A stretch of DNA of 64,000 nt from Paramecium octaurelia (GCA_905182995.1 CAJJDP010000042.1:509975-573974); one strand, 5' to 3'; shown: positions 45,864-58,403, counted from the first letter of the stretch. A program made the numbers and translations. The notes: generated by a model not told the origin, from the sequence alone.

Positions 45864-47756
45864 ATGGGTTGCGGTAGTAGTGCAGGAGCTGTGGTAGAAC
45901 AAAATAGAGCACCTGGATTCAAAGGTCCAGTTTTTATGACAATAAAGCACGCTTTATTAGAACGGGATGTAAGATTCATAGGAGTTATGGATCCTTATAT
46001 CAAATTAATTATGGGGAGATAAGAGTTCAAGACACCAGTAGCAAAAGAAGGAGGAAAGCATCCGTACATATACATTCTATTATTATTTAAATAGAAAATG
46101 GGAAGGATGTACACATACATTTTAAAAGTTGCTCGGAGAACAAGATGTGATAATAGGATAAGTGTGGTGTGAAAATACTATAACTTCAGACATTTTGATA
46201 GGTGAAGGTGCATTTTCTTTGACTTCTTTAAGAAAAGGAAATGCTGAACCAAAAAGAATTTCATTCCTACTCTTCCATCATGGCGAAAAAGCAGGTGAAA
46301 TAACTTTGGAAGCTACTTTTACTCTTGATCCTAGTGGAAAAGACTTGCCAGAAATCAAAGCCCCAGATACTGAAGGAAAATTCATTGTCAAACCAAAATT
46401 TGGTAGGTTAAAGAAGAATACTAATCTATTATTAAAAATGGATCCATTTTTGACAGTTCATTTTGGTAATGAAACTATGAACACCTCCGTAGATGCAGCT
46501 GGACATACCACACCAAAATGGACTGATGAAATAATTTTTACAAGAGAGACAAATGAAGATACTTTATACATTGAAGTTTGGGCTGAATCTTTGATAGGAT
46601 GGAATGACTTCTTGGGATGTGGTAATAGTTTTATTTATCCAATAGGTTATGCTTCAATAACTGATTCCTTAGCACTAAAAGAGAACTAATTGTAAACAGT
46701 TACATTATTTTATGATGGAGCAAATGTTGGGGAAGTAGAGATAGAGTGTACATTTAAGACATCTAAACCTCAGGATTACTTGTAAAAGGACAAATAGTCA
46801 GCAGAAGCCCCTTCAAAAGAGTCCTTCTAATAATAGCTTTAAACTCAATATTAATAACCATAATAATAATAACCATAGTAATAATAATAATAAGTATTTC
46901 CTTAATAATTGAATCAATTCGTTCAAAATTATGAGGTTAGATATCAAAACAATTATGGAATGTAGCCAATGAATGGACGAGTGGATTTCACTTATCCCAA
47001 TGGAGATCATTATGCTGGAGATATGATGAATAATTTGAAACATGGTTAGGGAAGACTTTAATTTAGTTATGGTGGATACTATGAAGGTCAATGGGCTAAT
47101 GATTAAGTATATCATATAAGGATATCTTTTAGTACAATGGAACTGGAGTTTTGGTCGTTGGAGACTCTCGATTTGAAGGTTAATTTATAAATGGGAAGAA
47201 AAATGGATAAGGAAAATAAGTGTGGAATAATAGATAACAATACGATGGATAATGGATCGATAATAATATGCATGGAAATGGGTAATATACGATAATTATC
47301 TAGTGAATGGACATTTGTGAATGGAGCAAAGAAAAAAGGAGTTTGGGCTCATGGAAATAGATTGAGATGGTTGGATGATGACTAAAATATAATTTAAGCT
47401 GGCAAAACTATGACTTCAGGATTCATGCTAACAAGTCCAAATTAATAATTTACATTGTCTTTCTTCCATGACGGTCGTTTATACATCTTTCATAATTAAA
47501 CTAGGCAACCCATTTTTTCAGTATTTATTTTTTAGACAAATAGGCTATTAACTTTAATCGATAGCCAATTCCACCTGTGTGGTTGAAATTTGATCCTTCT
47601 GGAGAGTTATAAATGATTGATGCCAAAGGAGTACCATATTGGGTGTCAGGCTAAAACTTTGGTAATTTTGCTCCTCCGTTTGTATTGGTGTTATAAGATG
47701 ATGGCCGACTAGTTATCTAAGATGCTAATGGATAGCCTAAATGGTATTCACATTGA
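45864..47756 (+). CDS. C2-C2-MORN-B-lectin fusion protein, predicted lipidated, 596 aa
   Basis: ATG 45864; introns 46064-46094, 47107-47132, 47282-47303 and 47521-47543; TGA 47754-47756; exact multiple. MGCGSSAG predicts N-myristoylation plus palmitoylation. First C2 domain at about 15-150 (DPYIKLIMGRQEFKTPV...WEGCTHTF), second at about 165-290 (MDPFLTVHFGNETMNTSV, PKWTDEIIF, GWNDFLGCG). A Gln/Pro-rich linker follows. MORN repeats run from about 360 (YPNGDHYAGDMMNNLKHGQG, YYEGQW, FEGQFINGKKNGQG, YDGQWIDNNMHGNG). The final about 105 residues resemble a bulb-type mannose-binding lectin (LTSPNQQFTLSFFHDGRLYI, then LVLQDDGRLVIQDANGQPKW). Each unit is common alone; this order is unusual. A role at a Ca2+-responsive membrane contact is inference. 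Confidence 0.85.
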
Positions 47757-47931
47757 AATTATCCATAAATAAGAAAAAATTTATATTGTTAAAAATTCAT
47801 CTTCTTACTGTATTAGTAATAATTACTCTAATTCTAAATTTTATACTCTTATTATTTATCTGCTCACTTATACTATTTTATATTAGGAATCAAACTAAAT
47901 TTGAGTATAATATTTTAATTACATTATAATC

Positions 47932-50900
47932 ATGAATTAAAGTTATTTACTCTAATTATTTACCCAACCTATAGCTGAAGGATTGCCTATTGTAGAATTA
48001 GATCAATTTTTAGATTATATTGCCAAAGTTTAATCTAACCTAGAAAATTAATAATCTGTAGATTTATACATGGAGAACAATTTTTCACTAAAATTAATTT
48101 TGATAATGAGAACACTTTATCATTTTGATTCAATTATGCAAATGAATCCTTAGAAATATAACCCTTAACGATTCAAATCAATGGTTATCTTTGCCACTCA
48201 ACAACTAAGGAAACTATCATAAATCACATAAGAACAAGATCAATAAATAATATTTTCTCTATCCATTCATTTAGGTATTAAATATTTCAAATCTCATCAT
48301 AAACTAATAACCCATCTAATTGCAATGGTATTTGAAGCATTTTAAGAGAAAAATGAACTATTTGACTTTTTATTGTAATAAATGTAGTAATCCTTAGCAG
48401 GTAGTCACCAACATATGTCGACCTCTATTATATCAATATTATTTATTTTGGATTAATTATTGAGATTTCTATTTAACATCAGAACTTTGGATTAATAACT
48501 TTAAATTATAATTGAGCAGATATTTCAATAATTTTAATTTATTGATTACTCAAATATTGATCTTTAATTAGGGAAAACATTAAGTAGTATCATAGTAGTA
48601 TGCATTCAAAAGTACAATTGTTACTAACAAGAAAAATTATTAATATTATCATAAGATCAGCATTTATTAACATTCATTCAAAAGTATTTATTATAAGATT
48701 ACATAATAACCTCACACTTAGTCAAATCTTTATCCATACTCATTAAAAATTAATAATAAGTTCAGGCTCAACTAAAATTTGATTCACAGTAAGTCCCCTA
48801 CTTAGCACAATTGACTAATTAAATTTTACCACTACTTATTTAATCATTTTTGGAAAAAAAATTTGATTACTCTACATCTTTATCAGTCTTACAGTTTGTA
48901 AACGAATGCTTAAGTTATTCTTTTTCATACGACTTTTTTTTAAATAATTAACAGCAATTATTATTCAATGTAATTTTGAATTAATTAATCTTTGATGACG
49001 ATGATCACTAAAATTTTTATGAAAACACGACAGACTTTTATGAGAATATCTAAGCCATAATTAATTTTGATGTAAATATTATTTAATTATCTAGAATGAC
49101 ACAATTAAAGGCTTAATAGCATAAATTTTGGATAAACTTTCTTAAAATATAGATGGATTTTTAAAAAATTACTATGATTTGGCATACGAATTATTGCTGT
49201 TTCATTTTGAAGTAATTCAGGAAACCTCATTATGCAATAAATTACAGAAGGAAATAATTTAATGTAACTTTTTTACTTGTTCTCCTGATACAAGATATAA
49301 TACAATTATGTTATCGTTTTGTATTTTAAATAAATAACTTACAACTAGAAAAGATGTTAGATAAAGTATAGAGTATTTTTTAAAGCAAAACTTAAAGTAC
49401 ATGAAAAAAAAGGCAGACACTCTGGGGAAGTGCTTAGGAATGGAATTCATTAAAATTGCTTTGCCTTAAATATTCTGTAATTCTGACAGATCTTTTTCTA
49501 AATGTATAAAATTCTGCTTTGGAATCTTAAATTAGTCAAAGCAGAAGCGAGGAGTAAAGCTATTTGCAATTAAATGTCTGATTTATCTCATGTAAAACTA
49601 AGATATTTAACAAAAAATGGAAGATTCAATAGCGATTTAGCACAATGAATTTTGTGTTTAATTAGCATAATGCGATCTTGACATCTATTATGAATTCGCA
49701 TCAATTGTTGTCTAGAATTGTAATTTAATCATAGATACATACCTCGATGATATAATGAAGGCAATTGTAAAAAGAATTGATTTAGGTTGTAAAAAAATCA
49801 ATTTGAATCAAACATAATATATTAATCATACTTCAATCGTTTTTAGTTGCATAAAGATTGTTGATACTATTTTATCATAACCATATACACTTAAATATAC
49901 TGTATTTATTGCATAAATAATTTTAGGCCTAACTAGAACCCACTTTGATTTAACTTATTAACTTGTTATTGCAACCAGAAAATTTGTAGTTTGTAGATGA
50001 GATCTTTGATGCTGGTGCCAAATTCATTGCATATACAAAGGGTTTGACAGAATTAATACATATAATTTATGATAGTTTACCTGGTATTCTTGAAAAGGAA
50101 GGTAAATTAACAATTGAAAGTGTTTTCAAACTCTTTTTGTCAAGCACAATTCATGCTTCTGAAGTGATAAAATCGAAACCTTAGTGGATATCGATAGTAT
50201 ATAAATTTTTTGTAAGTTTTAGATGATAAAATTTGTTTATTCTGAGCTTTATAAAAATGATTCAATTGAAGATAATATCAGAATTTCAATATTAATTCAA
50301 ACATTCTATCAGTACTATAATTTAGATGAGTGTTGCTTATTGTTAACAGAATAATTTTATAAAATTCTTTCCCTATAATTATAATAAAAAGAAATATTGC
50401 CAAAAACTTTTATTTCCATATTTATGCCAGTTATTATGGATAATTCTAAAATATTAAATGCTCATTTAAGATAAATCATTATAAATACAAGTGGCTATAT
50501 AAACTTGACATTTGGAAGAGCCTTAACAGTTTATAATTATAAATTTTATTTTATGATCATTCACTTTTTAATTCTAAACTCTCACATTCTATATGAAGAA
50601 CAACATAGACAATAGATAATTGAATAATTGTTTAATAATTTTCTCAATAAATATGCTGCATATATAGAGAAAATATCTTTTCATTAAAAAATTGGAAACC
50701 CAAACTTTTCATAATAAGTAAAATATATGTCAACTATTAGATGGAAAAATCTATTCCAAGTTTTGATCTTGAATATTAAGACAATCAACTAGAATTACAT
50801 TTAAAAGAGATGTCAAACTATAAGAAAGAAAATTAGATTGAAAAACCAAATATGATGGATCTTGATACTACTCGCATAATGTCATAAAATTAACAAACTT

Positions 50901-51106
50901 AAATTGTTTAAAATATTCTACAGTGTCTAAAAATTAATTACCCCACAATATTATCCTAGCTTACACAGGCAGATCACTTTCTTTTAAATTCAATTTTATA
51001 AATTAAAGAAGTTGATGCATAAAATTAGTTGGGCGTTAGATAAATTATGAATGTGAAAAAGTTTTAGAGAAAGAATTAAAATTTGAAATAGTATAATGTT
51101 ATGTGA
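47932..51106 (+). CDS. Importin-beta superfamily protein, importin-7/8-like, 1025 aa
   Basis: ATG 47932; introns 49072-49094, 49902-49926, 50197-50222 and 50718-50740; TGA 51104-51106; exact multiple. The whole protein is alpha-helical with HEAT-like periodicity. A central acidic segment FDDDDHQNFYENTTDFYENI corresponds to the conserved acidic loop of importin-7/8/Sxm1. Further helices such as LKYTAQLEPTLIQLINLLLQ and DEIFDAGAKFIAYTKGL fit that family, as does the length (about 1040). The N-terminal Ran-binding repeats are present but divergent. These receptors carry ribosomal proteins, histones and other cargo into the nucleus; with two nuclei, Paramecium could use several. Assignment to importin-7/8 rather than another beta-karyopherin is moderately confident. 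Confidence 0.8.
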
Positions 51107-51996
51107 TCTTCAATATAATTAGGTTGTAAAAATTTTATATTATTTAAATTTAATTCAATACTAAAATTTTTAATGTTATGTGATGACTAGTGTTTCTTTT
51201 TTATGACAATTTTAATACACAATTAATAAAGATCAAAAATTAAAATTAAATAAGTCTGAAATAAGTTACAAAAATGTGAATAGTTAAGATTTCACACACC
51301 CCATAGGTTATCTAGAATTTTCATTTTTCTCAACTTATTGTTAGAAAATACAAACTATTTTGATGAAAGCAGAAAGAAACATAATGTTGTTGCTTTCTAT
51401 AAAGTTAAAAAATAAACATATTTTTGAAATTTACCTAATTGTCGAGATATTATTTAATTAACAATTGCCTCAAAAAAATAATACCTCTACAACTGCCAAA
51501 TAAGTTAAGTATAGCTTTCTCTCATATGTTTGGTGATATCAAATTTATAGAAACTAAATTACCTAAATAAAATTTCAATTTCCTTATTATTTCGATGCTG
51601 ACTTTATCGTTGAAATTGATTTGGATTTATTTAATTTATTGATCAATTCATAGGATTCTAATTTTAAGCGTAGGTCTTCATGTTTTAAATTATCTAAGTA
51701 GCTTCATTAAACATTTGGTGTAACTTCTTTCTCTGGAAGAGATTTTGAAAATATATATATTTGTCATATCATTATAGTTTATAACCAATGTAAAAAAAAA
51801 TTCCTAATTTTTAATTTAAACTTTTTCCTTATTTTCTAATTTTTCTCCATCTAAGAAACATTTTCAAAAAAAATTGAATAAAGCAATAAAGTGTGATCAC
51901 CAAAAGTTAATTATTACGATTTTTTAAATTATATTTTTAAGTGATGTGAGCTCAATAATAAAGTTGATTATTTTAATATAATTTATTTCTCTAATA
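51107..51996. other. Long intergenic stretch with weak coding-like pieces
   Basis: About 890 bp. Plus-strand fragments in one region (51330-51900) look faintly coding, such as LLENTNYFDESRKKHN and FSGRDFENIYICH in a 120-codon TGA-free frame from about 51540, but TGA codons separate them and no domain is recognised. They may be relics of a lost gene. No RNA gene seen. Confidence 0.3.
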
Positions 51997-52374
51997 ATGG
52001 TAAAATATGAATGTCAAAGATGCAAACATATCTAAAGTTATGATGGTTAATGCAGCAATTGTTTGGTATGGGACGCATAAATGAAATAAATAGAAGATCT
52101 TAAAAGACTGAATCGAGAACTTAATATAGCTTTCTATGGTGATGGTGGATGTTGTGGTTGCACTGAATAAAAAAGAAGAAAAAGTTTTTATATCTTAGGA
52201 GTTATTTCGATTTTAGTTGGTTTAGTCTTACTTATTGGTAATTTTGGTTAGGATTCATCTGATACAGGAATTGGCTTTATTGGTTTAGGGGTGATCTGGT
52301 TTCTGGCTGGTCTATGTTGCCCTAATGGATGTTGCGGAGAATATAAAAGAACAAATTAAGGATTGATAGAATGA
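51997..52374 (+). CDS. Zinc-ribbon membrane protein, 125 aa
   Basis: Single exon, ATG 51997 to TGA 52372-52374. An N-terminal zinc ribbon has Cys at 6, 9, 19 and 22 (YECQRCKHIQ...QCSNCLVW). A short helical piece (QIEDLKRLNRELNIAF) and a Cys/Gly-rich patch GDGGCCGC follow. Two hydrophobic segments come next (FYILGVISILVGLVLLIG and GIGFIGLGVIWFLAGL), then CCPNGCCGEYKR. No family name is offered. The paired Cys-rich patches at both ends of the membrane hairpin suggest a metal-bound or lipidated protein facing the cytosol. Confidence 0.75.
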
Positions 52375-53072
52375 AAATATAATCATACGATGAACTTTAT
52401 ATACAATCTATAATATTCAGGCTTAATATTGAATGAATTTACATTGAGTATATGTCATTTGCTTATTAATTCATCTCTTGTTGCCAATTCAGTTTACTTT
52501 TCAAAGAGAATCTGCTCTTGAAACCATTTATTATTAACCTCAATAACAGTTTATAGATTTTTTTATATTATAGTAGAGATATCAATAAATACTTTAATGG
52601 TATCTTTGAAAGAATTTTCATTAATTTATATAGTTGAATTACTAACTGCTATTATTACATTACTTAGTTTCATAATTCTCTAATTTAGGCAATTTTAATA
52701 GGTATTCAAAGTCTATACTATAAAGGATGCAAAATTCGCAAATCTTAATAATTTTCTAGATTTTGCAATCATATGCTCTTACATTAATAATATTTAAAAA
52801 ATAATTTTAATTAAATTGTTGAAATTTAGTGCCTAAACCATAGAGCTATTTTGAAATGGTTTATTAGACAATATATTATTTGATAAGCTCATAAAGAATT
52901 AATTGTTATTCTTATTAATTACTTAAATTGAAATCTAAGACTTTAAAAATCAAAAGAAAATCAACCACTTTTAAAAAATTTCAAAAGGAACTTAATAAAT
53001 AACAATATGAAGCAAATATCTTATTATGTTAATAATATAGACTCATAATTCTTTAATTTAATAATTTTTAAA
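52375..53072. other. Noncoding AT-rich stretch upstream of TPR array
   Basis: About 700 bp without a convincing frame on either strand. From 52703 on it forms the beginning of the duplicated block that is repeated after the first N. Confidence 0.45.
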
Positions 53073-54023
53073 ATGTATCAAACAGAATGTTTTGCGTAAT
53101 TAGACAACGTTTATTAAACTCAAATATAAATTTAAAATAAATGCTTCCAATTTTACTACCTGCATTTGCAACAGGTTACACTTAAACTATTAACTTAACT
53201 TAAGATATAAATCTTTGTTTTGTTTTTAAATTAAATTAATGGCCTGAAATTTCAATTTAAATTAATTGAATTGAAGGAAACAATTTTAGAATTTGATTTA
53301 ATTCTAGTTTTCCATATCAGGATCTATTTAAATGAGTTAATAAGGCTGTCATTTAACAATAATTTTTGATTGAAAATTATTTTGATACACAAGCGGTTGA
53401 CGGACTTCTAATCAATCTTAAAGAAATAGCGAAGTCAATTCAATCCTCTGTTTATTTTAGGATTAATAAATATTTTATGAATATTTATAGAGCTGATGTA
53501 ATTTTCATGAACAAAATATGTAATAATTAAAATAAGGATGTAATTTTGTAAGAATCCTGACAACAATACGATTAAAATATAAAAATAAGCCGTAATCCTA
53601 AAGAATTGTTATGCATTTGTGATTTATCAGCTAAGACGGTAGATATGACGAATAGAACAGAAGAAGTTTTACAAATTTATGGTTCAGCCATTGAGAAAAA
53701 CCTGTAAAATTTAGATTATTATTAGAACTATGTTATGAATTATGTGTCATTTTCAAGCTAATACTTTATATGAATAGAAAAGATTTGAAGAAGCATTAAT
53801 AAATTATGATTTAGCAATTTAGAAAAATCCAGAAAATTCAAATAATTTTAATTGCAAAGGTATATAATTCAATATTTGTTTAGCTAAGACTCTAGATGAA
53901 ATGAATAGATTTGAAGAAGCATTTAAAAATTATGATTAACCAATATAAAAAAATCCAGGATATTCTTACTATTACTACAAAAAAGGTAGAGTTAAATACA
54001 TTATAAATCTCAAGCTATTACTT
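52703..54023. repeat. Direct duplication 1, copy A (1321 bp)
   Basis: The sequence from 52703 (TATTCAAAGTCTATAC) to 54023 recurs, apparently base for base, at 54025-55345. The copies are separated only by the single N at 54024. It covers the upstream region, the decayed N-terminal part and the first repeats of the TPR gene. Best explained as two overlapping contigs joined without merging. Confidence 0.92.
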
Positions 54024-54024
54024 N
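54024..54024. other. Single-N gap at contig junction
   Basis: One undetermined base exactly at the boundary between the two duplicated blocks. Confidence 0.95.
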
Positions 54025-55345
54025 TATTCAAAGTCTATACTATAAAGGATGCAAAATTCGCAAATCTTAATAATTTTCTAGATTTTGCAATCATATGCTC
54101 TTACATTAATAATATTTAAAAAATAATTTTAATTAAATTGTTGAAATTTAGTGCCTAAACCATAGAGCTATTTTGAAATGGTTTATTAGACAATATATTA
54201 TTTGATAAGCTCATAAAGAATTAATTGTTATTCTTATTAATTACTTAAATTGAAATCTAAGACTTTAAAAATCAAAAGAAAATCAACCACTTTTAAAAAA
54301 TTTCAAAAGGAACTTAATAAATAACAATATGAAGCAAATATCTTATTATGTTAATAATATAGACTCATAATTCTTTAATTTAATAATTTTTAAAATGTAT
54401 CAAACAGAATGTTTTGCGTAATTAGACAACGTTTATTAAACTCAAATATAAATTTAAAATAAATGCTTCCAATTTTACTACCTGCATTTGCAACAGGTTA
54501 CACTTAAACTATTAACTTAACTTAAGATATAAATCTTTGTTTTGTTTTTAAATTAAATTAATGGCCTGAAATTTCAATTTAAATTAATTGAATTGAAGGA
54601 AACAATTTTAGAATTTGATTTAATTCTAGTTTTCCATATCAGGATCTATTTAAATGAGTTAATAAGGCTGTCATTTAACAATAATTTTTGATTGAAAATT
54701 ATTTTGATACACAAGCGGTTGACGGACTTCTAATCAATCTTAAAGAAATAGCGAAGTCAATTCAATCCTCTGTTTATTTTAGGATTAATAAATATTTTAT
54801 GAATATTTATAGAGCTGATGTAATTTTCATGAACAAAATATGTAATAATTAAAATAAGGATGTAATTTTGTAAGAATCCTGACAACAATACGATTAAAAT
54901 ATAAAAATAAGCCGTAATCCTAAAGAATTGTTATGCATTTGTGATTTATCAGCTAAGACGGTAGATATGACGAATAGAACAGAAGAAGTTTTACAAATTT
55001 ATGGTTCAGCCATTGAGAAAAACCTGTAAAATTTAGATTATTATTAGAACTATGTTATGAATTATGTGTCATTTTCAAGCTAATACTTTATATGAATAGA
55101 AAAGATTTGAAGAAGCATTAATAAATTATGATTTAGCAATTTAGAAAAATCCAGAAAATTCAAATAATTTTAATTGCAAAGGTATATAATTCAATATTTG
55201 TTTAGCTAAGACTCTAGATGAAATGAATAGATTTGAAGAAGCATTTAAAAATTATGATTAACCAATATAAAAAAATCCAGGATATTCTTACTATTACTAC
55301 AAAAAAGGTAGAGTTAAATACATTATAAATCTCAAGCTATTACTT
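54025..55345. repeat. Direct duplication 1, copy B (1321 bp)
   Basis: Second copy of the block at 52703-54023, offset 1322 bp. The sequence continues uniquely after 55345 into further TPR repeats, so copy B is the one connected to the rest of the gene. Confidence 0.92.
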
Positions 55346-55807
55346 TGTAGAGAAGATGAATAGATTAGAATAGGCATTACAAAATTAAGATTCAGGGATT
55401 TTGAAAAATCCAGAAAATTCACAATTTTTTCATGGCAAAGGTAAATTTTAATATTTGTAATGTAACCAAATACATTATTTTAATTAAAGTTTCATAAAAT
55501 TTTAGAAAAAATGAATAGATTGAGAGAAGCATTGAATTATTATGATTTAGCAATTTAGAAGAATCCAGAAAATCCAAACAGTTATAATGGCAAAGGTATA
55601 ATTGTTTAATTATAATATAAGCTAACATATTAGCGAAGATGAATAGATTGGAAGAAGCATTAAATAATTATGATTTAGCAATTTAGAAAGACCCAGAAAA
55701 TTCAAGTCATTTTAATGGCAAAGGTGTTGAATATTTTGATTTTTAGCTATTACCTTACACAAAATGAATAGATTTAAAGAAGCATTAATAAATCACAATG
55801 CAGCAAT

Positions 55808-56034
55808 AATAATAATTCAACATCCTCCTCCGAACAACTAGGCTCGACAGGATTGTTAGGAACTCCCACTCGAAATCTTACTCTCTTCCTTTAATTGCTG
55901 ATTCTCCTGATGTCATTGTGCTCATTCTAGGTCTGTCTCAGTCCCTCAGGTCGCAGGACAGGCTTAGGAAAAGAATTTTCAGAACACGCCAATTATGAAA
56001 TCATCAGGGTAATTTTTTATTTTTATGCAGCAAT
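55808..56034 (-). mobile_element. 227-bp insertion in a TPR repeat, flanked by 9-bp direct repeats
   Basis: The TPR unit starting at 55747 breaks off after TGCAGCAAT (55799-55807) and resumes in register after an identical TGCAGCAAT (56026-56034). The insert is clearly less AT-rich in its core (55828-56005) than its surroundings. Read on the minus strand, the core is related along about 200 bp to 61809-62015 (shared ends GATGA..TCATAATT and GAGGAGGATGTTGAATTATT), which lies in opposite orientation. That supports a mobile or dispersed origin. A retained internal eliminated sequence would be flanked by TA, which is not evident at the 9-bp repeats. Confidence 0.6.
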
Positions 56035-57914
56035 TTCTAAAAATGCAGAAGATTCTGATTATTATTTCAACAAAGGTCTGTTTAATGTGTTTAATTTCTT
56101 AGCTATCACTTTATTTTCATCAGATTTAATTAAACACTTTCGACAAAATTTAGAGATTTGAAGAAGCATTGCAAAATTATGATTCAGCAATTTAGAAATA
56201 CCCTGAAAACTCAAATTATTTTTATAATAAAGGTAGAATTAATATGATTTATTTTTCAGCAAATACATTAGAAAGATTAAATAGATTTGAAGAAGTATTA
56301 TAAAATTATGATTTGGCCATTTAAAAATATCCAGAAAATTCTGACTTTTACCAAAATAAAGGCAATAATGAAAATTTCGAATTTCCAAGCTAATACATTA
56401 GATAAAATGAATAGACTTGAAGAAGTATTGGAATTTTATGATTTGGCAATTTAGAAAAACCCACAAAATTGTGACCATTACCAAAAAAAAGGTAAAATCC
56501 CATATTCTTTATTTAAGGTAGCACTTTATTTAATGTAATTTTTCAATATATTAGTTACAATGAATAGATTCGAAGAAGCATTGTTCAATTTTGATTTGGC
56601 AATTGTAAGAAATCCAGAAAATTCTATCTTTTACTACAATAAAGGTGTAGTTAAATATATTAATTTCTCAGCTATTGCTTTAGATAAAATGGATAGACCT
56701 GAGGAAGCATTAGAAAATTGTGACTAAGCAATTTAGAAAAATCCAGAAAATGCTGACTACTATCACGATAAAGGTGAAATTTAATATTATAATTTCTCAG
56801 CTGACACTTTAGGTCAAATGAATAGATTTGAAGAAGCATTACAAAACTACGATTCAGCAATTTAGAAAAATCCAGAAGAATCTAAATATTATAATGGAAA
56901 AGGTATTATATATGAGTCTATATTGATAAGCAAATACTTTAAACTTAATGTCTAGATTTGAAGAAGCTTTGTATTATTATGATTAAGCTATTCTCAACGA
57001 TCCAGAAAATTCTGGATTTTATTTTAATAAAGGTATCGCCAATTATGTTGAATTTATCAGCACATATATTAAATTTTATGACTAGATTTGAATATGCATT
57101 ACAATATTTTGATTTAGCTATTATGAATGATCCAGAAATTTCTGAATATTATAATGGCAAAGGTATTATTAATTCATTAAGACAGACTATTTCATATAAA
57201 GTATAAATATAATGTGTAGATTTGAAGAAGCTATGGAGCATTATGATTAAGCTATTCTTATAAATCCAGAAAATTTTGACTATTATTTTAACAAAGGTCT
57301 AATTTATTTGTATAATTATTTAGCTAATTTATTATAGACCTGAAGAATCATTATAATATTACGATTCAAATATTTTACATAATTTTACACAATCTAACTA
57401 TTACAATGGCAAAGGTATATTCATTCTATTAACCAATCTTTCAGCTAATGCTTTAATAAAAATGAATAGACCCGAAGAAGCTATGATATATTTTTCTTTA
57501 GCAAATTGTAACCCATTACCAAAATTTTAAAGCTATTCATCATATAATCCATGTATAAGATTTATCTAAATATTTTGATCACACATTATTGTAAATGAAT
57601 AGATTGAACGAATCATTATAATATTTTGATTTGGAAATTAAAAAAAATCCAGATAATTCAAGAATTACCATAACAAAGGCAATTTACTTTTTTGAATTTA
57701 GCACTTATAAGTTATGGAGAAATTTGAAGAAGCAGTAGAATATTGTGATTTAGCAATCTAGAAAAAATCTGAAAATTCAGGTGATTATTACTATACTTTA
57801 GGTATTAAATCTGATATATTTGAGCTGTAATTCTAAAGTAACTAAATAGATTTGAAGTAGCATTAGAATGTTTTGAATAGGGTATCTAGCAACACCCTGA
57901 ATATCCAAACTATT

Positions 57915-58403
57915 ATTACAATGTTTCAATAACACAAGTGATTACGGCAAATATGTAATTTACTTACTCTTAATGCTTAGCTATTGAAGATTCATAACTA
58001 TGTTAGAATAAATCAGATGGACTAATGGTACTCTTTAGGTAATGATTAATAGCTAATTAAGGAATGGCCTTCTTTAAAATTGTAATTCTATTTGTATTTT
58101 ATTGATCATCATTTCTATTTAATTTAACAGAAAAATATACAATTGTATTAATTATTTCTCTTTAATTTCAGATAGGAATTCTGTATTAATATCTGCCAAG
58201 CTTATTATACTAATACATAAACTCAGCTTTAATGATTATATTAGTCCTCTTATTTGCCTTTTACAAAGCCCACTTTTTTTATCAAAAATGTAATTAATGT
58301 AAAATATCAAACCAACAAATTTGATCTTGAAACATTTTACATATTTTTGGTTATAATTTAAATATTACGTTCAAAAAAAAAGCTATTTTTAATGAGTGTT
58401 GAG
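57915..58403. repeat. Direct duplication 2, copy A (489 bp)
   Basis: Recurs at 58588-59076 (offset 673). It contains the end of the TPR gene and its 3' flank and ends exactly at the N at 58404. Confidence 0.9.

Larger units (their letters stand above)
53073..58045 (+). pseudogene. Decaying TPR-repeat gene, about one exon per repeat
   Basis: From ATG 53073 (copy A; 54395 in copy B) a helical N-terminal region (FKLIELKETILEFDL) appears in shifting frames. Some twenty 34-residue TPR units follow, of the form ANTLDKMNRFEEAL.NYD.AIQKNPENS.YYNGKG. In most units a 22-30-nt intron lies right after the K-G, so exon and repeat coincide (period about 127 bp). Well-kept units include 55622-55723, 56671-56772, 56800-56901 and 56930-57031. 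Others are broken by frameshifts (55337, 56147, 56520), lost introns (57160-57207), missing segments (57480-57600) or the 55808 insertion. The last unit runs into a short C-terminus ending at TGA 58043-58045. TPR arrays mediate protein contacts; this copy cannot be translated intact. Confidence 0.75.

Noticed and set aside
46813-47115. 100-codon Leu/Ile-rich minus-strand frame
   Set aside because: Antisense of the Gln/Pro-rich linker in the C2-MORN-lectin gene.
55808-56034. Retained internal eliminated sequence
   Set aside because: Such sequences are AT-rich and bounded by TA; this insert is GC-richer and bounded by a 9-bp non-TA direct repeat. Kept as a possible mobile element instead.
55419-57206. 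CRISPR-like or minisatellite interpretation of the 127-bp periodicity
   Set aside because: The repeats encode TPR units with splice sites between them; they diverge as protein repeats do.
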